Shown piece after piece: positions 8,518 through 15,656 of a stretch of DNA of 28,731 nt; position 1 is the stretch's first letter; the number at the start of each line of letters is the position of its first letter. The translations under genes were made by a program, and so were the position numbers. The DNA comes from JAIBJP01 sp035639875 (GTDB lineage: Bacteria > Actinomycetota > Thermoleophilia > Gaiellales > Gaiellaceae), in contig DASQXE010000065.1 in the NCBI GenBank assembly GCA_035639875.1, positions 1-28,731 on the forward strand, written 5' to 3'. The notes beneath the pieces are model-generated. The model was not told the DNA's origin and did no database searches. It was given only the letters and a program-made list of their open reading frames with translations.

Positions 8518-9268
8518 CGGCGGCTTGCCACGGCTCGGAGGCGCGCCTTTCTACGCCGCCCGGGCACTTCGGCTGCTCGGTCATCCGGCCGTGATCGCGA
8601 CGAAGATCGGCGCGGAGGACAGCGGACGGGGCCTGCATGCCCTCGGCGTCCCGGTCGTCTCCCGCTCAGCCGAGCGCACGATCGCGTTCCGCATCGAGAA
8701 CGCGGGCAACGGCCGGCGCATCGAGATCGAGGAGCGTGGCGAATCCTGGACGCCCGAGGACGTCCACGGCTGGGTCGGGGACGCGCTCGCGCACGCTGAC
8801 TGGGTGCACGCGGGCGCGCTGACGCGGGACGACTTCCCCCCGGAGACGCTCGCCGTCCTGCAGCGCGGTCGCCGGCTGAGCCTCGACGGCCAGGGACTCG
8901 TCCGCCGGAGTCAGCTCGGGCCGGTCGAGCTCGACGGCGAGTTCGACCCGGCTCTTCTCCGCCACGTGGACGTGCTGAAGCTCGCCGAGGACGAGGCCGA
9001 GGCCCTCGGCCTCTCGTACGACGAATCGTCGCTCGGCTCGCTCGGCGTGCCCGAAGTCGTGGTCACGCTCGGCCGCAAGGGCTGCGTCGTCTACGCGGAC
9101 GGCATCGCGGAACACGTTTCCACGCGCCCGGTCGACGTCGCAGATCCAACGGGGGCCGGCGATGAGTTCATGGCCGCGTACCTCTCCTACCGCCGACGCC
9201 GGCACGGGCCTCCGTCGGCGGCCCGTCTTGCCTCAGAGGTCGTCCACCGGCTGCTCAGTCGAGCCTGA
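8471..9268 (+). CDS. PfkB-family kinase in a TPP-riboswitch operon
   Basis: A 265-residue PfkB/ribokinase-family protein, slightly shorter than typical ribokinases. The first PfkB signature is recognisable near the N terminus (LGGAPFYAARALRLLG). The second is near the C terminus as DPTGAGDEFMAAY, with the Asp catalytic base of GAGD. VVVTLGRKGCVVY is the usual nucleotide-side strand. The GTG at 8471 puts the first beta strand (LLGVVGLVSLD) at the start and overlaps the transporter gene by 47 bases, so it should be cotranscribed and under the same riboswitch. A role in phosphorylating an imported thiamine precursor is plausible but inferred; the protein is not obviously ThiD or ThiM. The exact start is uncertain. 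Confidence 0.8.
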   Translation: MRLLGVVGLVSLDRVDGGLPRLGGAPFYAARALRLLGHPAVIATKIGAEDSGRGLHALGVPVVSRSAERTIAFRIENAGNGRRIEIEERGESWTPEDVHGWVGDALAHADWVHAGALTRDDFPPETLAVLQRGRRLSLDGQGLVRRSQLGPVELDGEFDPALLRHVDVLKLAEDEAEALGLSYDESSLGSLGVPEVVVTLGRKGCVVYADGIAEHVSTRPVDVADPTGAGDEFMAAYLSYRRRRHGPPSAARLASEVVHRLLSRA

Positions 9269-10103
9269 ACTCGCCGCGCGCGACGACGACGGCCGAGCCG
9301 CCGACCTCGACCCGCTCGATCCGGTCTTGCGCCGCCTCGACGCGGGCATGGAGCGTGCTCGGGCGCTTGATTTCGACGCCCTGCGTGATTTGGATCTCGG
9401 TCCCCGACTCGACGAGGCCATGGCGAACGACGTGGCAGGCGAGCGGGCCCGCGGCGGAGCCCGTCGCGGGATCTTCAGGCACGCCTCCGCCCGGCGCGAA
9501 CATCCGCGTCTTCCACCGTTCCCCTTCGCCCGCGAAGCAGTTGACGCCGAGAACGTCGTTGAGGCGGCCGAGAGCGGCCATGTTCGGCTCCAGCTCCGCG
9601 ACCTCTGCCTCGCTGCCAAGCGTGACGAACACATGCCTGAGACCGTTGTCGTAAACCTCGACGGGGAGCCGCGACTCCCTGACCCCGAGCGCCGACATGA
9701 GTCCGCCTTCATCGGGATAGGGCTCGACCGTGGGAAGGGGCTGCGTCATCCAGCCGAAGACGATCCTCGGTCCCTCGCGCTCGAGCCGCACCGGAACCAC
9801 GCCGGCGCCCGTCTCCAGCTTGATCTCGGCGAGCTGAAGCGGGCCCGCGAGGACGAATGCAGTCCCGAGCGTGGGATGGCCGGCAAACGGGATCTCGGCG
9901 GTCGGAGTGAAGATCCTGATGCGCGCGTGCCCGTCGCCCTCGGCCGAATAGACGAACACAGTTTCGGACAGGTTCATTTCCCGCGCCAGCGGCTGCAGCC
10001 GCTCCTCGGGAAGCTCGCGCGCGTCGGTGAAGACCGCGAGCCCGTTCCCGGCGAGGGGCGTGTCCGTGAAGACGTCGGCGATCACATAGCGGAAGGCCGC
10101 CAC
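9255..10103 (-). CDS. PhzF-family epimerase/isomerase
   Basis: A 282-residue PhzF-like protein with the diaminopimelate-epimerase fold. Conserved segments run from the N terminus: DVFTDTPLAGNGLAVF, MNLSETVFV (the Glu matching the PhzF catalytic acid/base), EIPFAGHPTLGTA, and near the C terminus EDPATGSAAGPLACHV. Most members are of unknown substrate; phenazine biosynthesis is not implied. The start is GTG at 10103, because the reading frame beyond it lies within the divergent cyclase gene. No Shine-Dalgarno is present, and a CATACT -10-like box six bases upstream suggests leaderless translation. The 3' end overlaps the convergent PfkB gene by 14 bases. Confidence 0.87.
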   Translation of the reverse strand: MAAFRYVIADVFTDTPLAGNGLAVFTDARELPEERLQPLAREMNLSETVFVYSAEGDGHARIRIFTPTAEIPFAGHPTLGTAFVLAGPLQLAEIKLETGAGVVPVRLEREGPRIVFGWMTQPLPTVEPYPDEGGLMSALGVRESRLPVEVYDNGLRHVFVTLGSEAEVAELEPNMAALGRLNDVLGVNCFAGEGERWKTRMFAPGGGVPEDPATGSAAGPLACHVVRHGLVESGTEIQITQGVEIKRPSTLHARVEAAQDRIERVEVGGSAVVVARGEFRLD

Positions 10104-10109
10104 GCCAGG

Positions 10110-10117
10110 AGTATGCT
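10110..10117. promoter_or_regulatory. Overlapping divergent -10 boxes for phzF-like and cyclase genes
   Basis: The two start codons (GTG at 10103 leftward, GTG at 10126 rightward) are separated by 22 bp. On the plus strand TATGCT (10112-10117) is followed by 8 bases and GTG. On the minus strand CATACT (10115-10110) is followed by 6 bases and GTG. Both spacings put transcription initiation at or next to the start codon, giving leaderless mRNAs, and the boxes overlap by 4 bp, so the promoters should compete. No clear -35 elements are visible. Inferred from spacing only. Confidence 0.5.
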
Positions 10118-10125
10118 CGATCGTC

Positions 10126-10917
10126 GTGAGCGAGCCTGAGACCACCGAGGAGTGGCGACGAATCCTCACCGGCCAAGTCCGGGGACTGCGGTTTTTCCAG
10201 TGGCTCCACAAGAAGATCCCGTCGGAGCCGCGCTGCAAGCTCTGCTACGCGCCGTTCGGGAAGCCGGGGGGCGTCTTACTCCGCCCGCTCGGCGGCAGGC
10301 CCTCACCCCTGAACCGCCGCCTCTGCACCGTGTGCATGAAGACGGCGCACAAGCATCCGGGCGGCGCCGAAGTCGAGGTCTCGGCGCTGTTCGCCGACGT
10401 GCGCGGGTCGACCGCGCTCGCAGAGAAGCTGCCGCCAGGTGAGTTCGGCCAGCTGGTGACGCGTTTCTGGGGAACCGCAGCACGGGTCGTGGACGGGGAA
10501 GACGGCATCGTCGACAAGTTCGTCGGCGACGAGGCGGTTGCGCTCTTCATCCCCGGGTTCGCGGGTGCAGACCACGCCGCGCGCGCGATCAGGGCGGGTC
10601 GCGCCCTGCTGGCCGAGACGGGACACGGCGAGGGCACGCCCTGGATCCCCGTCGGCATCGGGGTGCACACGGGCATCTCGTTCGTCGGCTACATCGGGGA
10701 AGGCGACGCACTGGACTTCACCGCGCTCGGCGACACGGTCAACATCGCCGCGCGCCTCACCTCCATGGCCGGCGCTGGAGAGATCCTCATCAGCGACGCG
10801 GCTGCAGAGGCGGCTGGGCTGGACACATCAGGACTCGAGCAGCGCACGCTCGAATTGCGCGGTCGCGAGGAAGCCGTCGAGGCCTGGGCGGAGTCGCTCG
10901 CGCCTGTCCCCGTCTAA
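10126..10917 (+). CDS. Class III adenylate/guanylate cyclase with N-terminal CxxC-CxxC domain
   Basis: A 263-residue soluble nucleotide cyclase. The N-terminal part has Cys37-x2-Cys40 and Cys67-x2-Cys70, a likely zinc-binding ribbon. The cyclase homology domain starts at about residue 84. Asp91 (LFADVRGST) and Asp135 (KFVGDEAVALF) are the metal-binding pair. Lys131 and Asp197 are at adenine-specifying positions, and Asn206 and Arg210 (DTVNIAARL) are the transition-state residues. All are present, so it should be active and adenylate rather than guanylate specific. It has no transmembrane segment or other sensor. The GTG at 10126 lacks a Shine-Dalgarno and sits 8 bases after TATGCT. Confidence 0.88.
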   Translation: MSEPETTEEWRRILTGQVRGLRFFQWLHKKIPSEPRCKLCYAPFGKPGGVLLRPLGGRPSPLNRRLCTVCMKTAHKHPGGAEVEVSALFADVRGSTALAEKLPPGEFGQLVTRFWGTAARVVDGEDGIVDKFVGDEAVALFIPGFAGADHAARAIRAGRALLAETGHGEGTPWIPVGIGVHTGISFVGYIGEGDALDFTALGDTVNIAARLTSMAGAGEILISDAAAEAAGLDTSGLEQRTLELRGREEAVEAWAESLAPVPV

Positions 10918-10946
10918 CCGTCAGGGCATCCGCTGTCTTACGGGTG

Positions 10947-11036
10947 ATGCGGCGGGCAGCCCTCCTTCTCTGCGTGCTCGACCTGACCGCTTGCGGCGGC
11001 CAGGACACTCGCCCGAGCCCCGCGGTAGGTTCCTGA
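10947..11036 (+). CDS. Tiny lipoprotein-like ORF (29 aa), possible remnant
   Basis: A short ORF reading MRRAALLLCVLDLTACGGQ and ending about ten residues later. The first 16 residues are a textbook lipoprotein signal: an Arg pair, a hydrophobic core, and lipobox LTAC with the Cys to be acylated. Only 13 residues follow the Cys before the TGA at 11034-11036. It is either a minimal lipopeptide or the leftover 5' end of a lost lipoprotein gene. It lies 29 bases after the cyclase stop and ends one base before the end of the convergent M15 peptidase gene. There is no good ribosome site. Real expression is uncertain. Confidence 0.35.
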   Translation: MRRAALLLCVLDLTACGGQDTRPSPAVGS

Positions 11037-11037
11037 C

Positions 11038-11682
11038 TCAGCGGCCGTTCGAGGAGAAATGCTGGTAATCCGTCGGCCACGACCAGTAGCCGCCCCACTC
11101 CCAGTCGACGGAGGCGAACGCGCGCACGACGACGTCCCCGGCGTGGATCATCCCGGTCGCGTGGCGCGTGCGGTCGAGGTACGCGCGCCCGGCGGGCGGC
11201 GAGGCGTGGCTGCCGTTGACATACGGGTTTTGCACCGGGTTGATGTCGACGGCGAGGCCGTAGGCGTGCATGGACCAGCGGCTCGTCCCGGCGACGAAGC
11301 GGCAGTTGAAGGCCGCAGTGTTGTTGGCCGCGAGCGAGCGGTCGTCGTCCGCGCCGTACACGTCGATGAGCCGCATGCGACGGATCTGAAAATGCGCGTA
11401 GAAAAGCTTGCGGAAGACGGTGACGACGTGAGCGGCCTGCCTCGCGTTCACGACCATACGGCCGCGGTGCACCGACCCGTCGTAGCCCCAGTAGTCGAGC
11501 TTCAGGAGGCGCAGGTTGCGAATCCGGACTGGACAGCCCGGATGCCAGGAGGAGCCGACCATGCGTGCTCGCGTCCCCGCGTCGATGCGCGAGACCGAGC
11601 CGTGGAATACGGGCGCGATACTGCCCGCCTCTTTGGGAGCAAAGAGCGCGGCCGCGATCGCGAAAAGGGCGAAGAGCTTCAA
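11038..11682 (-). CDS. M15-family D-Ala-D-Ala carboxypeptidase-like exported protein
   Basis: A 214-residue protein starting with a signal peptide (MKLFALFAIAAALFAP). The zinc-peptidase signature SMHAYGLAVDINP gives the SxHxxGxAxD motif, with His and Asp as zinc ligands. Near the C terminus WEWGGYWSWPTDYQHF supplies the conserved Trp-rich segment and third His. This is the M15 group, which trims peptidoglycan cross-bridges or acts as a phage-type endolysin. No other phage genes are nearby, so a cell-wall role outside the membrane is the simpler reading. It is single and leftward, convergent with the tiny lipoprotein ORF and divergent from the ABC transporter genes. Confidence 0.85.
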   Translation of the reverse strand: MKLFALFAIAAALFAPKEAGSIAPVFHGSVSRIDAGTRARMVGSSWHPGCPVRIRNLRLLKLDYWGYDGSVHRGRMVVNARQAAHVVTVFRKLFYAHFQIRRMRLIDVYGADDDRSLAANNTAAFNCRFVAGTSRWSMHAYGLAVDINPVQNPYVNGSHASPPAGRAYLDRTRHATGMIHAGDVVVRAFASVDWEWGGYWSWPTDYQHFSSNGR

Positions 11683-11707
11683 GGGCCTGCCTCAGCTTAG
11701 TGACGGC

Positions 11708-11713
11708 TATTCT
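11708..11713 (+). promoter_or_regulatory. -10 box for leaderless ABC transporter operon
   Basis: TATTCT is followed by exactly 8 bases and then the GTG start at 11722, the same spacing as upstream of the cyclase gene. No Shine-Dalgarno is present (the bases before GTG are CGCGCAAG), consistent with a leaderless transcript. A -35 element is not obvious. Confidence 0.5.
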
Positions 11714-11721
11714 CGCGCAAG

Positions 11722-12573
11722 GTGAGCGCGATCGAGGTCTTCGGCCTGCGCAAGTCCTATGGGCCGCGCGAGGTGCTGCACGGCGTCTCCTTCGCCGTCG
11801 AGGTCGGCGAGGTCTTTGCCCTCCTCGGCCCGAACGGCGCCGGCAAGACGACGACCGTCGAGATCCTCGAGGGCTATCGGAGCCGCGACGACGGGGAAGT
11901 ACGCGTCCTCGGGAGGGATCCTGCCCGCGCCGGCCGGGACTTCCGCGCGCGCATCGGCATCGTGCTCCAGTCGTCGGCCGTCTATCCGCTGCTCACGGTC
12001 CGGGAGACCCTCGACCTCTTTGCCGGCTACTACCCGCGACCCAGGGACCCGGGCGAGGTGATCGAGCTCGTCGGACTGAGGGAAAAAGCCGACGCGCGCG
12101 TCCGCACGCTCTCAGGGGGACAGCTCCGGCGTCTCGACCTCGCGCTGGCGCTGGTGGGCGACCCTGAGCTGATTTTCTTGGACGAGCCGACTACGGGGTT
12201 CGACCCGGCCGCGCGACGCCAGGCCTGGGAGACGATTCGCGACCTCCGCTCGCTGGGGAAGAGCATCCTTCTGACGACCCACTACATGGAGGAGGCGCAG
12301 CGGCTCTCCGATCGCATCGCCATCCTCGCCGACGGGCGCATTGCCACCACCGGGTCCCCCCGCGAGCTCCTCTCCGAGCAGGGTGTCGTCGAGATCCGCT
12401 TTCGGCGCAACGGCGAGGACGTCGTGATGACGACGACCGATCCGACGCGTGTCCTGCACGAGATCACGAGCGAGGCCCTCGCCGAAGGAGTGGAGCTCGA
12501 GGGGATCGAGGTGCACCCGCGCACGCTCGAGGACGTCTACCTCGAGCTGACGCGTGAGCAGGCGGAGGTCTGA
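11722..12573 (+). CDS. ABC transporter ATP-binding protein (drug/ABC-2 export type)
   Basis: A 283-residue ABC ATPase. Walker A is GPNGAGKTTT, the signature loop is LSGGQLRRLDLALAL, Walker B is LIFLDEPTTGFD, and the switch His is in LTTHYMEEAQRL. The C-terminal extension after LADGRIATTGSPREL resembles ATPases that pair with ABC-2 permeases such as drug exporters. The stop overlaps the permease start (TGATG), so the subunits are coupled. The substrate is unknown. GTG at 11722 is probably translated from a leaderless mRNA. Confidence 0.9.
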   Translation: MSAIEVFGLRKSYGPREVLHGVSFAVEVGEVFALLGPNGAGKTTTVEILEGYRSRDDGEVRVLGRDPARAGRDFRARIGIVLQSSAVYPLLTVRETLDLFAGYYPRPRDPGEVIELVGLREKADARVRTLSGGQLRRLDLALALVGDPELIFLDEPTTGFDPAARRQAWETIRDLRSLGKSILLTTHYMEEAQRLSDRIAILADGRIATTGSPRELLSEQGVVEIRFRRNGEDVVMTTTDPTRVLHEITSEALAEGVELEGIEVHPRTLEDVYLELTREQAEV

Positions 12574-13334
12574 TGCGACTCTTCGCTCACGAGCTCCGCG
12601 CCCAGCAGCAGCTGTTTTGGCGGAACCGGGAGGCCGCGTTCTTCAGCTTCCTCTTCCCGATCATCCTGCTCGTCCTGCTCGGCTCCGTGTACGGAGACAA
12701 CGAGATCGACGGCGTCCGCGGCTCGACCTATCTCCTCGCCGGCCTCATCGGTTACGGCGTGGCGGCGACGGCGTTCGCATCTCTCGCCATCACGCTCGTC
12801 GTGCGCCGGGAGGCCGGCTTGTTGAAGCGGGTCCGCGGCACGCCTCTGAGCCCGGCGATCTACCTGGCCGCCGTCATCGGGTCGATGGTGATCGTCATCG
12901 CCCTACAGGCGGTCGCGCAGGTCCTCATCGGTCGCTTCCTCCTCAACGCCGACTGGCCTGCATCCCCGGCCTCCTTCGTCGCCACACTCGTGATGGGAGC
13001 GGCGTCCTTTGCCGCTCTTGGTCTCGCGGTGACGACGGTCGTGCGCACAGCCGAGGGATCCTCGGCGGTCGTGAACGCTCTCTACCTGCCGATGGCATTC
13101 ATCTCCGGCTCGTTTTTCTCCCCGCGGGACATGCCCCGCTTCTTGGAAGTCATCTCGGAGGCACTCCCGCTCACGTATCTGCTGCGGCTAATCCGCTCCA
13201 CGTTCATCGAGGGAGAGCTGCTCTCGTCGTCCCCGGGCGCGATCGCCGCCGTTCTCGTCTGGGGTATCTTCGGCCTCGCCGTCGCGCTGCGGATGTTCAG
13301 GTGGGAGCCCCGCGAGGGTATGAGTGGAGCATGA
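12573..13334 (+). CDS. ABC-2 type permease
   Basis: A 253-residue membrane protein with about six hydrophobic segments. It begins with an amphipathic region (MRLFAHELRAQQQLFWRNREAAFF) and then the helix FLFPIILLVLLGSVYG. The late segment YLPMAFISGSFFSPRDMP, followed by LPLTYLLRLIR, is the ABC-2 signature region. It forms the channel for the preceding ATPase. The start ATG overlaps the ATPase stop and the stop overlaps the following small gene as ATGA, giving a tight three-gene unit. The exported substrate cannot be predicted. Confidence 0.88.
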   Translation: MRLFAHELRAQQQLFWRNREAAFFSFLFPIILLVLLGSVYGDNEIDGVRGSTYLLAGLIGYGVAATAFASLAITLVVRREAGLLKRVRGTPLSPAIYLAAVIGSMVIVIALQAVAQVLIGRFLLNADWPASPASFVATLVMGAASFAALGLAVTTVVRTAEGSSAVVNALYLPMAFISGSFFSPRDMPRFLEVISEALPLTYLLRLIRSTFIEGELLSSSPGAIAAVLVWGIFGLAVALRMFRWEPREGMSGA

Positions 13335-13648
13335 AGTCTCCGACCTTGGTCTTCCAGGCCGAACGAGAAGGGCGCACCGAGCTCGTCGTCAACTTCGGCG
13401 TCTACTCCGGACGGGAGGCGACCGAGGCGGAGATTCGCCGCCTGGCTCAGACGCTGCTCGAAGAGCTGGAGTCCGTGGAGATCGTGGCCGAGCGGCGGTA
13501 CGAATTCGACGCGGGGGTGGAGGCGACCGTGCACCAGGTGCGGGTCGTCGTTCCCCGGGCGGCCGACGGTCTCGAGCGCGATCTGACCTCGATCGTCTCG
13601 GACTGGGCCCACGACTGCATCGGCGAGAGGCATCACCTGACGCCGTAG
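13331..13648 (+). CDS. Conserved-looking hypothetical protein (105 aa) coupled to ABC exporter
   Basis: I do not recognise a family. The protein is 105 residues, soluble, rich in charged residues, with an alternating strand-helix pattern: TLVFQAEREGRTELVVNFGV, then the helix EATEAEIRRLAQTLLEELESV, then VEATVHQVRVVVP. The ATG at 13331 overlaps the permease stop (ATGA), after GGAGC, supporting real translation and cotranscription with the exporter. Codon use is as GC-rich at third positions as its neighbours. It ends 29 bases before the LLM oxidoreductase. It may be an accessory of the exporter or simply carried in its operon. Confidence 0.7.
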   Translation: MKSPTLVFQAEREGRTELVVNFGVYSGREATEAEIRRLAQTLLEELESVEIVAERRYEFDAGVEATVHQVRVVVPRAADGLERDLTSIVSDWAHDCIGERHHLTP

Positions 13649-13677
13649 GTTTATCTCGCGTTGCCCCGAGGTAGGCC

Positions 13678-14637
13678 GTGGGCATGGCCCAGCTCGGGTA
13701 TGCGCTCGCGAGCGAGGATTGGGGTCCGAGCGACCTCGTCGACCTCGCGCGCCGAGCGGAGGAGACGGGGTTCGAGTACGCGCTCATCTCCGACCACATC
13801 CATCCGTGGACGGACAAGCAGGGCTCGAGCCCCTTCGTGTGGAGCGTGATCGGCGGTATCGCCGAGGCGACCGAGCGCCTCCGGATCGGAACCGGGGTCA
13901 CGTGCCCCTTGATCCGGATCCACCCGGCGATCGTGGCGCATGCCGCGGCGACGTGCGCCTGCCTCATGCCGGGTCGCTTCTTCCTCGGGCTCGGGACGGG
14001 CGAGAACCTGAACGAACACGTCCTCGGGGACCGCTGGCCTGCCGCCGACGAGCGCATCGAGATGCTGGAGGAGGCGATCGAGATCATGCGGCTCCTCTGG
14101 CAACGCGGCGAGCAGACGCACCGCGGCAAGTACTACACGGTCGACCACTGCCGCATCTACAACGTCCCCGACGATTCGATCGACATCGCGATCGCTGCCG
14201 GACAGCCGGTGGCGGCACGGCTGGCGGGCCGCCTCGGAGACGCTCTCATCAGCACGGCGCCCGACGAGAACGTCGTCAAGCGCTTCGAGGAGGCCGGCGG
14301 AAACGGGAAGCCGCGCTACGGCATGCTCCACGTCTGCTACGGCGAGGACGAGGAAGACGCCAAGCAGCTCGCCGCCGAGCTATGGCCGAACCTTGCTCTC
14401 AAGGGCGAGCTCGGGCGCGAGCTTGCGCGACCGAAGGATTTCGAGGATGCGGCCGCGATGGTCGAGCCTGACGACGTTGCCGAGACCGTGCCCTGCGGCC
14501 CGGATGCGGATCGTCATCGCGAGGCGATCCGGGAGTACGAAGACGCCGGCTTCGACCACGTCTTCATCCACCAGATCGGACCCGACCAGGAAGGTTTCTT
14601 CACCTTCTACGAGAGCGAGATTCTCGCGCGAGTCTGA
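13678..14637 (+). CDS. LLM-class flavin/F420-dependent oxidoreductase
   Basis: A 319-residue luciferase-like monooxygenase-fold protein. The N-terminal barrel strand has LGYALASEDWGPSDLVDLARRAEETGFEYALISDHIHPW. RLRIGTGVTCP and GRFFLGLGTGENLNEHVLG are hallmark segments of F420-dependent glucose-6-phosphate-dehydrogenase-like members. The C terminus ends GFDHVFIHQIGPDQEGFFTFY. Such proteins use F420 or FMN for hydride transfer; the substrate is not predictable. GTG at 13678 lies about six bases after GAGGTAGG, and an ATG two codons on is the alternative. The 3' end overlaps the convergent LysR gene by 31 bases. Confidence 0.85.
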   Translation: MGMAQLGYALASEDWGPSDLVDLARRAEETGFEYALISDHIHPWTDKQGSSPFVWSVIGGIAEATERLRIGTGVTCPLIRIHPAIVAHAAATCACLMPGRFFLGLGTGENLNEHVLGDRWPAADERIEMLEEAIEIMRLLWQRGEQTHRGKYYTVDHCRIYNVPDDSIDIAIAAGQPVAARLAGRLGDALISTAPDENVVKRFEEAGGNGKPRYGMLHVCYGEDEEDAKQLAAELWPNLALKGELGRELARPKDFEDAAAMVEPDDVAETVPCGPDADRHREAIREYEDAGFDHVFIHQIGPDQEGFFTFYESEILARV

Positions 14638-15596
14638 CCAACCGCCGGGGAAGATCGCCCTCGCCGATGGCGGCTGGCTTCTTGGAGGTCCGCGCATACC
14701 TGGGCGGCGAGCTCGATCAGCGAGCGGGCGCCTTCAGAGAGTTCCCGGTCCCGGTGCCAGACGAGCCCGAGCAGACGCGGCGGAAAGAGGCCGGCGACAT
14801 CGATGTAGCCGGTGCGAGGGTTGGCGAAATCGACCGTGAGGCGCGGCATGAGAGCCGCCCCCATACCGACGGCGACGAGCGCCTGCACCGTCGAGTTGTC
14901 ATCTGAGCGGAGGACGAGGGCCGGTTCGTAGCCGCGCGCGCGGAGCTGCGCCTCGATCCGGTGGTCGTTCCGGCAGCTGCGAAAGCCGATCAACGGGAGG
15001 GAAGCGATCTCCCTGATCCTCAACCGCCGACGCCGCTCGAGCGGCGACCCACGCTGGACGACGAGCACATAAGGGTCGGCGAGGAGCTCGACCACCTCGA
15101 AGGGACCCTCCTCGACCGGGAGCATGCAGAAGGTGAGGTCGAGCTCGCCGCGTTCGACGCGGTCGAGGAGTTCGAAGTCGGAGGCAGACTCGCGGAGGCG
15201 CACCTCGAGCTGTGGATGGGCGGCGCGCAGACGCGGAAGGAGGGCGGGCAATACGTGCACGCCCACACTCTGGTACGTGCCGAGCCGAAGGGTCGCCATA
15301 GTGCCGTTCGTGGCTGCGGCCAGGTCGGCCTCCACCGCCTGAGCGCGCGCCAGCATCGCCCTTCCGTGGCGGAGGACGAGGGTGCCCGCTGGGGTGAGTC
15401 CGAGCGGCCGGCGACCGGGCGGCCGCTCGAGCAAGCGCACGCCGAGGATGCGCTCCAGGGCGGCGATCTGCTGGCTGACGGCTGACTGCGTGTAGCCCAG
15501 GCGGCGGGCCGCGGCCGCGAACGTCCCCTCCTCGGCAATCGCCTTGAGAGCGGCGAGGTGCCGCAGCTCGAGACTCAACAACCGATCAGGATCCAC
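14607..15596 (-). CDS. LysR-family transcriptional regulator
   Basis: A 329-residue LysR-type regulator. The N-terminal helix-turn-helix reads LRHLAALKAIAEEGTFAAAARRLGYTQSAVSQQIAALE, followed by the linker helix and a periplasmic-binding-like effector domain (TLRLGTYQSVGVHVLPALLPRLRAAHP onward). It is transcribed divergently from the APC permease gene, the classic arrangement for a LysR regulator and its target. The intervening 60 bp hold a palindromic candidate operator. GTG at 15596 is the most upstream start; a TATGCT -10-like box lies 11 bases before it on the minus strand. The C-terminal tail after CADLQEASRH is basic and probably unstructured. Confidence 0.88.
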   Translation of the reverse strand: MDPDRLLSLELRHLAALKAIAEEGTFAAAARRLGYTQSAVSQQIAALERILGVRLLERPPGRRPLGLTPAGTLVLRHGRAMLARAQAVEADLAAATNGTMATLRLGTYQSVGVHVLPALLPRLRAAHPQLEVRLRESASDFELLDRVERGELDLTFCMLPVEEGPFEVVELLADPYVLVVQRGSPLERRRRLRIREIASLPLIGFRSCRNDHRIEAQLRARGYEPALVLRSDDNSTVQALVAVGMGAALMPRLTVDFANPRTGYIDVAGLFPPRLLGLVWHRDRELSEGARSLIELAAQVCADLQEASRHRRGRSSPAVGQTRARISLS

Positions 15597-15606
15597 GATT
15601 GCCTGT

Positions 15607-15635
15607 GAGCATAACGTGACTTGCTCTTATTGCTC
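15607..15635. promoter_or_regulatory. Candidate LysR operator between lysR and APC permease
   Basis: GAGCA (15607-15611) and TGCTC (15622-15626) form an exact inverted repeat with a 10-base spacer. TTGCTC is then repeated directly (15621-15626 and 15630-15635). LysR sites are typically short interrupted palindromes of about this length, placed between the regulator and its target. Position and symmetry support an operator; binding is not shown. Confidence 0.5.
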
Positions 15636-15656
15636 CGACTAAGCGACGCTCGTTCC

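Noticed and set aside
11038..11682. M15 peptidase as a prophage endolysin
   Set aside because: It has a signal peptide and there are no phage structural or lysis genes nearby.
12554..13330. Long frame overlapping the ABC permease before the 105-aa gene
   Set aside because: Arg/Pro-rich shadow of the permease; only the part from the ATG at 13331 has gene-like composition and a start signal.
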